From NCBI GenBank assembly GCA_910592205.1, contig CAJVPJ010001185.1, positions 1-11,588 on the forward strand: a stretch of 11,588 bases of DNA. Reading direction: 5' to 3'. The position numbers and the translations under genes are program-made. Below the pieces are notes generated by a model. The model ran no database searches. It saw nothing but the letters and a program-made list of their open reading frames with translations, and had not been told where the DNA came from. Of the stretch, positions 1-9,330 are shown in pieces; positions within the stretch are counted from its first letter, which is position 1; each line of letters begins with the position of its first letter. Source of the stretch: Paraglomus occultum. Lineage: Eukaryota > Glomeromycota > Glomeromycetes > Paraglomerales > Paraglomeraceae.

Positions 1-428
1 TTGCTAGGCGGGTAATCAGGCTCGGGAATTGGAGGGAGTTGTGTGAGATGAGCGGGTGGGAATTATGATGGTGGCTATTGAAGGAATCCTCATCATCGGA
101 TACTTCGGCCTCTGATGATTCCTTTAGATTCGTTTCTGGTGATTTCGAATCATGTTCGTTTTCTTCGGAGGTTCGCGTGAACACGCCGATCACTTTTTGA
201 CATTCAGTTTCGTTAACTAATTCTACATTGTTTTTCAGAGAAAAGCTTTATTAGGTTTTGAGTTTGAACGTTTGTTAAACTAGAAATAGCATCAGCATTA
301 TAGCTTGCTTGATTTATCTATTCCTACTTCTTGAACAATGTATAAATATTTCTAGCCTTTTGAGTTTCTTAGGCAAATACTCTCACTTGATGCCAGAAAG
401 GAATGTTTTAAACTGCCTTACTCGCCAT
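1..428 (-). CDS. Unidentified acidic/Ser-rich protein, 5' part, runs off left edge
   Basis: Minus-strand gene, partial at the left edge. I do not recognise the protein. The last 222 bases of the model (222 down to 1) are open for 73 codons and encode a low-complexity, charged segment: SEENEHDSKSPETN, then EVSDDEDSFNSHHHN, then a more hydrophobic stretch (PLISHNSLQFPSLITRL). That composition is typical of a disordered nuclear or regulatory protein. The exon begins after a TGTAG acceptor (AG at 224-223). Its phase fits a GTAAGG donor at 421-416, which closes a short exon whose ATG GCG A (428-422) could be the start codon, giving MAKLVNETECQKV. The short exon could instead begin at 453 and continue an upstream coding exon (580-487), but that needs a 33-nt intron. 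Strand and right-hand exon are fairly secure; the start is not. Confidence 0.45.
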
Positions 429-974
429 TTGATCATTAAGTGCGTTTTTTAAGCTAATATCTTTTCGAATTCCTCAACAACGTAACAGTTCTTTCTTTAG
501 CCTTGTCAAGTAAATGGGCCAATGTGATGCAGAATCCAGAGTTGGCGAAGCAGAATGCTTTGCACCTGAATCATCTCCATCTAGCATATTTTCAAGAATT
601 TGTTTATCAGAATGAAATTCGAAAGTTAGTAAATGTAAATAACTCACATATTGATTATAGGGAATTTTTACTTCAGACTTTGTGTTTGATTAATAGGTTC
701 TGAAACGTTCTGATAGATTTGGGTGTAAAATTCTTTTGTATTGGTTTTTGATCTCGGGAAATAGATGCTTCATTATTTCGTAATAGCTTTTTCTCTCTCT
801 CATTTCATATAATCTAACAGCGTATAACGTAATGGCTAAATCGAGCTAAATTCGTTAAAATGTTAAAGCGGGTAATAATAGTAACGGTAATTAATTATAA
901 TCTTTGGAAAGGATCGGCTTGAAAACCAACTTCCGTCGATTGCGTGAAAAAAAAAAAACTATTTCGTTCATGAT
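429..974. promoter_or_regulatory. Divergent upstream region between the left-edge gene and COX17
   Basis: About 545 nt between two divergently read genes. The minus strand contains an intron-like unit: donor GTGAGT at 647-642, a perfect TACTAAC at 631-625 and an acceptor AG at 582-581 (67 nt, the usual size in this window). It is followed by an open stretch (580-487) reading GDDSGAKHSASPTLDSASHW, which could be an upstream exon or spliced 5' UTR of the left-edge gene. Further upstream (about 806-694, minus strand) a short ATG frame reads MRERKSYYEIMKHLFPEIKN and ends at an in-frame stop. I could not join these pieces into one stop-free model. A run of 12 A lies at 947-958, just before the COX17 start. 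Confidence 0.35.
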
Positions 975-1196
975 ATGGCGCCACAACAAGAACTCTCAAG
1001 CTCTTCCACGGTCTCTTCGACATCCTCCGCTACCTCTCCCCCAACGCAACCATCACCTGGACTAAAACCATGCTGCGCATGTCCCGATACGAAGAGAGCA
1101 AGAGATGAATGCATATTCCATGAAGGCGAGGAGAATTGTAAAGATCTTATTGAGGCACACAAAGCATGTATGAGGAATTTAGGATTTAAGATATGA
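975..1196 (+). CDS. COX17: Cytochrome c oxidase copper chaperone Cox17
   Basis: Complete 73-residue single-exon gene. Cox17 carries Cu(I) in the mitochondrial intermembrane space to Sco1 and Cox11, which load the copper sites of cytochrome c oxidase. The diagnostic KPCCAC motif is present (Cys33, Cys34, Cys36), and the twin Cx9C pairs are exact: Cys36-Cys46 and Cys55-Cys65. These form the coiled-coil-helix-coiled-coil-helix fold that is oxidised by the Mia40 import pathway. The end, [12 protein letters not shown], is typical of the family. The first 30 residues are an unusually Ser/Thr/Pro-rich tail, slightly longer than in yeast or human. The ATG at 975 is the only sensible start and the stop is TGA. 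The gene converges on ELP2 and is divergent from the left-edge gene. Confidence 0.95.
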   Translation: MAPQQELSSSSTVSSTSSATSPPTQPSPGLKPCCACPDTKRARDECIFHEGEENCKDLIEAHKACMRNLGFKI

Positions 1197-1457
1197 CATT
1201 GATGGTTCCTAGCGCCAAGTAATGAGAATTCAAGTGAAATTGCACAAGTTGGGTTTCATAACGGAGAAGTTTCAGGGAACTTATATTTAAAGGAACGCAG
1301 CTGATGTGGATTGAACTTATTTGTGATTGTTATTCACGAATCAGCAAATACACCATTACTCAGAGCATGTTAATGTCATTTATTATGTGGGCTAAATATA
1401 ATTTCTTTCACATTAGCATATTATCACAATTAATACCTTTTACCTGAAAAGTGTTTT
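1197..1457. other. Convergent intergenic region between COX17 and ELP2
   Basis: About 260 nt of AT-rich sequence holding the 3' ends of two converging genes. The only clear signal is a minus-strand AATAAA (1384-1379), 74 nt past the ELP2 stop, which suits a poly(A) signal. I see no strict AATAAA for COX17 on the plus strand and no other gene. Confidence 0.5.
1379..1384 (-). terminator. Candidate ELP2 polyadenylation signal AATAAA
   Basis: Minus-strand AATAAA lying 74 nt downstream of the ELP2 TAG stop (1460-1458), a normal distance for a cleavage/polyadenylation signal. Position and motif only; no transcript evidence. Confidence 0.45.
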
Positions 1458-4400
1458 CTACTGTTCGTACATGACATTAAAAAGCCTTACGGAATGATCC
1501 GTAGCACAACTTGCTATCTGTAATGTGCCCACATCGTTATTTTGTGGTTTCCGCCACACGAGTCGAGTGACGGTTGAAATATGAGATAAACTAAAGAAGA
1601 GAATGAGTAAGCAGTGTTCTACGGGCAATTTACTTCAATTATCTTGAACTTACTACTTCTCTATTGCATGCAAATATGTCCATTTAGCCGCATCTGATAA
1701 CTTCGATTGATACAAGAGGATATCACCATTCTCCAGTCCGATTGCCAAGATATAACTGAATATGAACAAACGACTCGAGTTAGACAAAAGAAGCAATAGG
1801 AATAACATATCATTCAATTAAAGTAATAATCTTGTTCATATCAAAACTCTTAATCCAATTGCTCACCATCCATGAGTAAGGCATCCAGCAAAATCCAAAG
1901 CAGTTACTGCCTCGGCAAATTTCAAAGTTGTCACCTGCGACCACGAGCTAGAATCTTTGTTTTCGACTTGACGCCAGATTTTCACCTATTAAGTGAAGAA
2001 AATTAGGAGATGATGATTCAATACGTAAGATATCTGCCTACTCACGCTCTTGTCTCGGGATCCAGTAGCAAACAATAGGTCATCATGACTCCATGAACAA
2101 TCCCATATTATCCGCGCGTGTGCTTTGTTCTTTGTAACCAATTTGTATGGAGGAACTATTGAACAATCGATAACACTTATTGTAGTGTTACGGACAGCGG
2201 ACAGCGGTAAACGTCATTATGTGTCGCATAACTACCTGCTTCACATCTCTCAAACAATGACCACATTCTATCACGGGATACCGTTAACAAGTATCTATCG
2301 TTATGTGAAAATTGTATTTGTGTTACGGTTAGAGAGTGAGCTTGTAATGGGTTGGGAATTTCTTTCCACGTTGCGGTGTCAAAAAGTCGTATTACAGCGT
2401 GTTCTGGCGTTGTTGCCTTCGATAGGAAGAAGATGACGATCGGTTTAGTACAAAGTTGATGAATGCAAATTTTTGTTAGGATCTGTTTTACTAACTCACC
2501 TTACAAGAAGAAGCAATAATCTTTCCGCAATGGCTGCTAGCAACACTAATCAACTCATAACCATGTCCATATCTACGTTCATGTACAAACAGTTAATAAT
2601 ATACATAGTTATTTACCACAATGACTTTTCACACCAGCAAAACATCGTTCGACAGCATTCACTCACAGCTTATAAATTTCAGGCCAAAGCGTATGCTGCA
2701 GCAGATGCTCCTCGAATGGTGGTCGTTCCATAGCCTCGGTCAAAGAACTGGGCGTCGCGGAAGGATGTGCGTAGCTCTGTCCATTGAGAAATTCTTCGTT
2801 TTCCCCCAACTTCGCAATGTCTGATTCGAAGACTGCCTTATTGGACAGGCCCAATGCTGGGAGATTTGCTCCTATAGGGCGAGATGACTGCACGAGAAAG
2901 TGAGACGGATCAGTAAAGATAATTAAAAGTAGCAATGTCATGGAATACCCACCGCATCCTTACTTGTACTGAGTGAATTTGTGAGTTTGGATAGAGATTC
3001 CACAAAAGTCTTTGGTGCACTGAATACGCGAATAACCTAAAAACATTAAATTTCGATTAGTCAAAACTCATGTGCCGCGTATAATTTATCTCCATATTGT
3101 TTGCTGTCCTTACCTTCTCGTCAGATCCGCTGACATATTTCCACTCGTCTACAAAACTGATACACTGAATATCGTAGCCATGAATTTGTGGTCTGGCGAT
3201 CTCATGCCAAGTCATTAGCTGCTTGCCCTCGTCCGTGTTCCGTCGCCAGGGTGCATATAGTCTTGCTGTCTGATCAAGGCTGGTTTAAAAGTGTTAGTAC
3301 AGTGATAAAGTAATAGGGGCAGAAAGGGAGCTTTGCATGAATACCTGACGGAAACAAGAAATCGACACAGAGGATCCCAAGTAATACTCTGAACAGCTTT
3401 GAAGTGACCACTTATTGATATCTGCGGTCGCCAATGTTGATTATCTTGTGAATAAAATCGTTGGGATACAAATAAAATATATAAACGACTCTTAGCAAAT
3501 GTATTAAATATGTAAATTTGCAATATCCTGTATCATATTCAATCAACCTTCATTCTCAGTAATCATCTTCCATAAATGGAAAGCTCCTGTATGTCCGTGT
3601 GCTAAAATATGCTTTCCATCGGGTGCAAATAATCCGCCATAGAGTCCAAGGGCATAACCACCAATTTCCCCAACTCGAACCTAATTACATTTCATCTTAT
3701 GCTTTCAGCGTTCAAATCAATTGGCAATGGGATATGGCACGAGATATATGGGATCATACCGAATTAACCCATATTCCGGTGTCAGGTTCTGGTTTCCAGA
3801 TCATCATAGATTTGTCTGATGAAGAGGTTAGCAGGCAGAGTGGTTGATGGTAGACTAAGTTATTGGTCGCGTCTTATTGAAAAGAGGTTAACGTACTTTA
3901 GAAAGAGTTATTGGTCTGGTTATGAAATCAAAGTGAGAACGATTAAGTACCTTTTACGAAGCACGCAGGTTGCCAATCAACACTGTAAACCCAATCATCA
4001 TGGCCCATAAGCAAAGCCTCGAACATTATGCTATAACGTTGTCTTCTATTGTAATTAAGATGATATCAGTATAACAATATGCTTCCGGTACACCGAACAT
4101 TAAAGGACGTCCTCAATTGATTTTCAATTTATGAACCTCTTGGTCTCATCTTCCTGTCTAGACACTTCAACTTCGATAATATGAGCACGGGTACTTAGCT
4201 GTACCTTATCATCTGATCTACGGAACAATAACTGTGTTAAAAAATTTCACCATTTTCACATTATGCAACGTAAATGTGTAAAGATACTTTACATGGTGCT
4301 TCCCCGTAAAGCAGAAATAATGTCGTCTGTCAACATCCCACTATCGTTTTCCTTTACATAATCGCCACCCTTCTCTGTCGTCCCTTTATCCTCGTCGTTC

Positions 4401-5744
4401 ATTTCCTCACCAATACGGGCAATCTTCCATAGCCTCACATATTTATCCTGCGATGCGCTGGCGAGCAGGAGATCACCGTCGTGTATAGCATACGCATTCT
4501 TTGGTGATTCATTAGACACCGAAATAGAAGACGCGGCGGATGCAAAAGAGAGAGATCGGATCCAGTTTTCATGCCCTTGAAGTGAAATCGACTCTACAAA
4601 CTGGCCATTAATTGAGGAAGTAAGCGGATGACGGAGATACAAAATGATAAACCAGATAGTTTAGCCCTTATCAAATACTGTGTTTGCACCTTCCCGTCAA
4701 TCGTGATATACAATACAACGCGTCTTTCTGTGCCTCCAGCCGCTAAAATGGGAACTGGAGATAATCCCAACGTTAAATATGATGAACAACCCACAAATCA
4801 GTTTGTGATATGTATCTACCTTGAGTATTAGGTAAATAAGTAATCGCCAACGCCAGAGGATACTTGGTTCCACAGTCGATTGTTTGTAAGCATTCAACCT
4901 TATCTACAGAATCGCAATTTATAAATGAACAGGCTGAATTGGCCGTACGTCTCACGCAATAGAACCCAAATATGAATTCGATGTCAATACGCTCATCACC
5001 AATAAACATCGCTCGTACAAACCTTCTGTTTCATTTTCGATCGTTCGTTCCCATATCTTAATAGTACCATCAGCAGATCCGGTAGCCACAATATCGCGTT
5101 CAGTCAGTATGGATCGGGCACGAACGACACCAAGTGTGTTTATCGAACCGGAATGTCCTAGTAATACGGCCGAACTAACATACTAAAAATGACAATAAAT
5201 AAAATCTTTATTTTTGTAATCTCGCCGGTGAAGGGAAAAAAAAAAGACACTAAAATATAATCGTGAGGATAAATCTTCAAGAAAAAGCAGATTACCTTCC
5301 CGGCAGAAGTTTTTTTCCATATTCGCGCGGTTCTATCTGCAGATCCGGAGACTATTGCAACGTTTGTTTGTTCTTTTTCGTCACCTATATTACGATTAAA
5401 TAATTGCAATTCATGGATTATACGTAATATTCGTTGTTAGTAACAGTAACTATTGTCCTACCTCTATTAATGAAATCAACACAATTGACACATGCAGTAT
5501 GTCCACCTAACGTTACCACGACGCCTCTCGCTTCTGGATTCTAATTGATTAACATGATATAATTCAGAATATTCGAGCAAACTAATCATTCCGCAATAGT
5601 TTTACTCACCGTGGGATAGTACAATGCAACAAAATTGTTCGCGCCAAATGCCACCAACCCATTCTTTGCCCACGCTGCTACTTGGGCTACTTTGTTACAG
5701 CCAATACCAATAAATTCTGTTGTTATTTTTATTTTTTGTGACAT
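1458..5744 (-). CDS. ELP2: Elongator complex subunit 2 (WD40 protein Elp2), 21 exons
   Basis: Elp2 is the double WD40-propeller subunit of Elongator, which installs 5-carbonylmethyl-type groups on wobble uridine 34 of tRNAs. Exons (high to low): 5744-5610, 5540-5462, 5384-5296, 5182-5023, 4903-4820, 4754-4690, 4600-4293, 4217-4137, 4045-3951, 3872-3760, 3680-3548, 3444-3345, 3279-3114, 3036-2953, 2887-2667, 2572-2500, 2416-2236, 2155-2046, 1985-1867, 1755-1654, 1590-1458. They join in phase to 876 aa, slightly longer than the human (826) and yeast (788) proteins. Signature pieces in order: VSGSADRTARIWKK (about 84-97), LQGHENWIRSL, FEALLMGHDDWVYSVDWQP, VRVGEIGG (404 on), DQTARLYAPW, HEIARPQIHGYD, PALGLSNKAVF (about 574-584), HTLWPEIYKLYGHGYE (629-644) and a last blade ending DHSVRLFNVMYEQ. 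The start MSQKIKITTEF is preferred over an in-frame ATG at 5816 because Elp2 begins close to the first blade. Some donors are weak (GTTCAT after 4137, GTGCAA after 4690), so those junctions are least certain. Confidence 0.93.
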
Positions 5745-6051
5745 TATGAATAAGAATATATATAATGCACAATATTGATTCAAAGCTGTAACAACTCCTT
5801 TGTGAAGAGCGATCACATCAACTATTTAAATTGTGTATGACTCCTTTTCAATTATTTGGAGAACAATGCAAAATGCATTGATCCTTTGTGGAAAATTTTG
5901 AAGCGCCAATCGTTTCAATGTCGTGTCACGTCGATACATAGCATTCAGTCTAGTTATGTAAATAATCTGCATGAAGGCAAGTATAAAACCGACCCGTCTA
6001 ACACTTTAATCGTTAAATTCAATAAAAAGAAAAAGAAAGAGAAAGAAAAGC
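5745..6051. promoter_or_regulatory. Bidirectional promoter, ELP2 (left) and pseudokinase gene (right)
   Basis: The 307 nt between the start codons of two divergent genes. Rightward, a TATA box (5982-5988) and a purine-rich AAAGAAAGAGAAAG leader (about 6022-6049) precede the ATG at 6052. Leftward I see no clear TATA box, which fits a housekeeping gene. The region is short enough that the two genes probably share upstream control sequence; this is inference. Confidence 0.55.
5982..5988 (+). promoter_or_regulatory. TATA box of the MLKL-like gene
   Basis: TATAAAA located 64-70 nt upstream of the ATG at 6052, leaving room for a transcription start about 30 nt downstream and a short leader. A strong TATA box suggests a regulated or inducible gene, unlike its housekeeping neighbour. 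Confidence 0.5.
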
Positions 6052-8630
6052 ATGGAGGGAACAGCAAAAATAATCGACACATCGTTCACAATTCTATCGG
6101 CTGCGGGTTCAGTCTCTCGCGGTGCTGCCAATGTTGTCGAATGCATTGCTCCGTTCGTTCCTCTAATCAACACAGTGACTGGTGTGGTGCAAGATATCAT
6201 AAGCATGTATCAAGAGGCAGAACATAATAAGCGTATTTGCAGTGCGTTATTCGATCGAGCTGCATTAGCAGAGGCTGCAGTCAGGAGTCTTCAATTGAAA
6301 GCAAGAGATTATGAAACGGAATTGCAGTCACCGGAATTTTACCAGAATTTTAAGAAATTCGTGGAAACTATAAAGAAGATTAGGGATTTTGTTAAAGACA
6401 TTTATCAACTTTCAGGTTTGTATCTGGTATTGCAAATTGAATTGAAGGCTTACGAACTGTTTAATGAAAGAGTCTGGAATGGTGTAAAAAAAAAAAACGT
6501 CGATTATTGATCATTCTCGAAAACAGGATTGAAAAAGTTTTTGATGTCTCACGATATTGCGGGCCGATTTAATGAATTAAGCCAAGAGTTCGATGGCCAA
6601 ATAAGAGTCTTGAACTTTGCATTGGCTGTTCAAACACAAAAAGAGACTGAAGCCATTGCGGCAGACATGAAAGAACTCAAAGTCGTACGTGTTATTTCGA
6701 TTATCTTCACATCTCAGCGCGATTCTCGAAATTATACATCTTCTTACTTTTTCGCTTTCAATTACAGTTTATGGAAAACATTCACGCAGGCATCACCACC
6801 CAAGCAGGAAATAAATTCAACCCTGACCTAGAAACCATTGAAGACATGAGCAAAGCACATCTGAGTTCGCACTACAACTCGGATGAACTATTCGGGACGG
6901 TCATGATTCCTCCTTCATTGATTAAAGAACCAGACGAAGGTGATAGAGTGCAAATAGACAAAGTACAAAAGGCATATTATACTCCTCCAGAAACAGGTAT
7001 ACCAGTAGAAGTTGCGTTGAAATCTCAGGCTATTGGAACGGGCGACGAAACTAGAAGTAAAGAATTGATCAGTCAAGTGATTATTTACAAGAGATTTAAA
7101 TTAAATGAGAACATAATCAAGTTCTATGGACTGGTCTCATTGGATAATGGGCTTCATCTCGTGACAGAATGGGCGGACCTTGGAACATTAAAAGAAGCAT
7201 ACACGGCTGATCCTGATGCTTTTACTTGGAATATAAAGACATCTATTGCTATTGATGTCCTGAGAGCATTAACGTTCTTGCACTCTATTTCCATTTATCA
7301 TCATGACATTCGGTCCGCAAATGTATTGATTACCGATAGATATGCAGCTAAAATCCAAAATTTCAGTTACGGGTATGTATCAATAATCTGTCGGCAAGCT
7401 AGGCAAATTAACCGACAAGTATTCAACTGGGCAGGAAGGCTGGTAGTTACTTAACTCACCTTTATAATTTTGTAGTCGTACGTTTTATGGTCCGACTTCA
7501 TCAATGGAGAACACACTAGAAAAAGCGCGGTATATGGCCCCCGAGAAAATAAACAACCCAAGACTCAGTTACAACATGAAATGCGAGATATACAGGTGGG
7601 TAGATACCATTACCGTTTGCATAACAATCAACCTATGTTAACCACCTTGTTTCTAGTTTTGGCATGCTTCTTTGGGAAATCGCTCAACTTAAAGAGCCTT
7701 ATCATGAAATCACTGATTTTCTTCAAGTAAGCGAAATCGTCGCCAATAACACGGGCAAGGTTGTGTTCGGAGAGACTGTTCCACCTGAATGGAAGAAGGC
7801 CACTCTCGCAGGTTTTTGTCTAGAATACCTGAAATTTCGGCACTTGAAATTCGCTCATTCGCTCATCTGTATCTCCTTTTCCTTCGCCAGCTACAAGCTT
7901 TTCTCCAGGAATGCGTCCTCGTTTGAGTGAACTTTTCACAACTTTCTTCAACTTAGCAAAGAAGCTCAAGCCAACAGCTTCTCCACGGCTTTCCTCACAA
8001 TCCTCACACAGAAACTCCTCGACGGGAAGTGAACTTTTTGTAACGAACACTATAGCTGACCCAATAGCCTGTATAGATGATGATTTCGAATTAGACGGAT
8101 TGGCTAAAATTGCACAAGTGATGTCTATCGAAGATGCTATTAAACAACACAAAATAACAGGAGGAGACCGAGCAAAGGCGTTCGAAGCGTTTAAGGTGCA
8201 TGCTGAATGGGAAGATATGACAGCAAAGTACTATTACGGTTACTATCTACATTACAATCTTGTTCCAACACCAGATGAGACTGGTGAACAAAAAGAAGCA
8301 AGACTGAAAAAGGCCGCAGAATTGTTCAAAAAGACTGCCGATAACGGAATGGCTGATGCTCAATTAATATACGGACATTGTTTGTGGAATTGTACTGGAG
8401 TTAAGGGAAATAAATTAGAGGCAGTTAAGTATTTTGAGTTAGCCGCTGAACAAAAGAATATCACTGCCATGTACAATATTGGTAAGCTTTATTATCAAGG
8501 ATCGCTCCCTGGTAGAGGCGATAAGGCGAAAGGAGAGCAGTATTTGAAATCTGCTGCGCTCAATGGTCATGATAAGGCCAAAGACTTTTGTGCAAAAAAT
8601 AATATATTAATTACTTTTGCGGACAATTAG
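6052..8630 (+). CDS. MLKL-like protein: helical N-terminal domain, pseudokinase, Sel1 repeats
   Basis: Six exons: 6052-6415, 6527-6684, 6768-7372, 7476-7595, 7657-7811, 7891-8630. All junctions are GT...AG and in phase, giving 713 aa. Residues about 1-180 are alpha-helical with a hydrophobic start (IIDTSFTILSAAGSVSRGA) and two later helices, resembling the four-helix-bundle domain of MLKL-type proteins. Residues about 225-490 form a protein-kinase fold: VALK with Lys259, a likely alpha-C Glu near 273, HHDIRSAN (Asp354, Asn359) in the catalytic loop, RYMAPE (395-399 end), YSFGMLLWEI and RPRL. No glycine-rich loop is visible, DFG is replaced by NFS (Asn372), and the helix-F Asp is Glu (CEIYSFG). 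Phosphotransfer is therefore doubtful and the domain is probably a pseudokinase or switch. A Ser-rich linker (about 494-515) leads to about three Sel1 repeats (about 550-700; KAAELFKKTADNGMADAQLI, AVKYFELAAEQKN, GEQYLKSAALNGHDKA). Families with this layout occur in arbuscular mycorrhizal fungi. A role in cell death or self/non-self response is by analogy only. Confidence 0.88.
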
Positions 8631-9193
8631 TAGCTGTATGTAGGTTTAACAAAAGTTTCATTATCGTGTATTTTACTAATTATTTATTCTCACTATAAAA
8701 ATGGTTTGGGTTTCTTTAAACTTAATAATGTTGACCCTTGAGAGATCTATTAAAAGACAGTGGTCTACTACTACCAATAACTCTCCAGTAGCTTATGAAA
8801 GGAGTCAGATTGTTTATCGGAAATGTCTTGATAGAACATGACTGCCCTTTCCAACCGTTCAGTTAATGGTGATTGTGAACATTGCTATCCAACCCAGCTT
8901 GAAAATTTCTTACTATTACGTATAGTGGTTATTTCTCCTGTCAAACTGTATAACAGACCATGATATCGGCCATAATAATAAGAATTCAGAAATTCATATC
9001 TCAAATGACACTGCCACATTTTTCAGTTTGATCTATTATCGGAGATACAGACAAGCAATTGGGCTCATCATTGATAAACTCGAAGCATCATATATTAAGA
9101 AGATGAAGCTGGGGAATAGCTGTGTTGGGAGATAATATCTCACGGGTTGATGGTGTAAAGATTCTAACGAAACTTTGTATCCCTTAGACTGTT
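8631..9193 (+). other. Gene-poor stretch with three consecutive short open frames
   Basis: No recognisable gene. Three plus-strand frames follow one another: 8701-8841 (46 aa, MVWVSLNLIMLTLERSIKRQ...), 8838-8963 (41 aa, MTALSNRSVNGDCEHCYPTQ...; its ATG overlaps the previous stop as ATGA) and 8926-9135 (69 codons with no ATG, ending LEASYIKKMKLGNSCVGR). Codon use in the third looks gene-like. Being in different frames and nearly continuous, they could be one gene broken by small indels, or chance. I know no family for any of them. The first part also holds the 3' end of the preceding gene. Confidence 0.25.
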
Positions 9194-9215
9194 TTCCGTT
9201 CAAATTTGAACGGAA
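9194..9215. repeat. 22-bp perfect palindrome
   Basis: Half-site TTCCGTTCAAA followed immediately by its exact reverse complement, with no spacer. It lies in the gene-poor stretch, 115 nt past the stop of the nuclease-like gene, which reads toward it. It could be a dimeric protein-binding site or a cruciform-prone relic of a mobile element. Confidence 0.6.
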
Positions 9216-9293
9216 TTTCGATTCACTGACAAAATCGCCTTATATCTCCTCTATGACTGAATATTAATTTTAAAAAAGAGACTAGAAGATGTC

Positions 9294-9330
9294 GAAATTC
9301 AGCAATTTCTAATCTTAATTGCTGAACTTC
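9294..9330. repeat. Hairpin at the 3' end of the nuclease-like gene
   Basis: Arm 9294-9307 (GAAATTCAGCAATT) pairs with arm 9317-9330 (AATTGCTGAACTTC) with one G-T/A-C type mismatch and a 9-nt loop. The right arm ends on the last base of the minus-strand TAG stop (9332-9330), so the transcript would fold directly after the coding region. Role unknown; it could affect 3'-end formation or simply be palindromic sequence. Confidence 0.5.

Noticed and set aside
455-703. Plus-strand open frame (KWANVMQNPELAKQNALHLN...)
   Set aside because: No ATG (its start is TTG), no recognisable domain, and the opposite strand has matching intron signals (GTGAGT, TACTAAC, TAG) and a coding-like stretch. Likely the antisense shadow of the left-edge gene.
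2125-2436. 103-codon plus-strand frame
   Set aside because: Antisense to ELP2 exons 17 and 18, whose translation matches Elp2 closely.
2473-2824. Two overlapping plus-strand frames
   Set aside because: Antisense to ELP2 exons 15 and 16 and the intron between; no domain.
3599-4010. Plus-strand frames of 82 and 63 codons
   Set aside because: Antisense to ELP2 exons 9-11; composition is that of a reverse-strand shadow.
5856-6227. 123-codon plus-strand frame starting upstream of the pseudokinase ATG
   Set aside because: Overlaps the start of the MLKL-like gene in another frame, is Cys/Arg-rich and Lys-homopolymeric, and has no family resemblance.
7812-7930. Reading through the fifth intron (GFCLEYLKFRHLKF...)
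   Set aside because: The stretch has a long pyrimidine tract and CCAG acceptor; splicing restores TSFSPGMRPRL, the expected end of a kinase fold, in phase with the Sel1 part.
7820-8152. 110-codon minus-strand frame
   Set aside because: Antisense to the kinase end and the Ser-rich linker of the MLKL-like gene.
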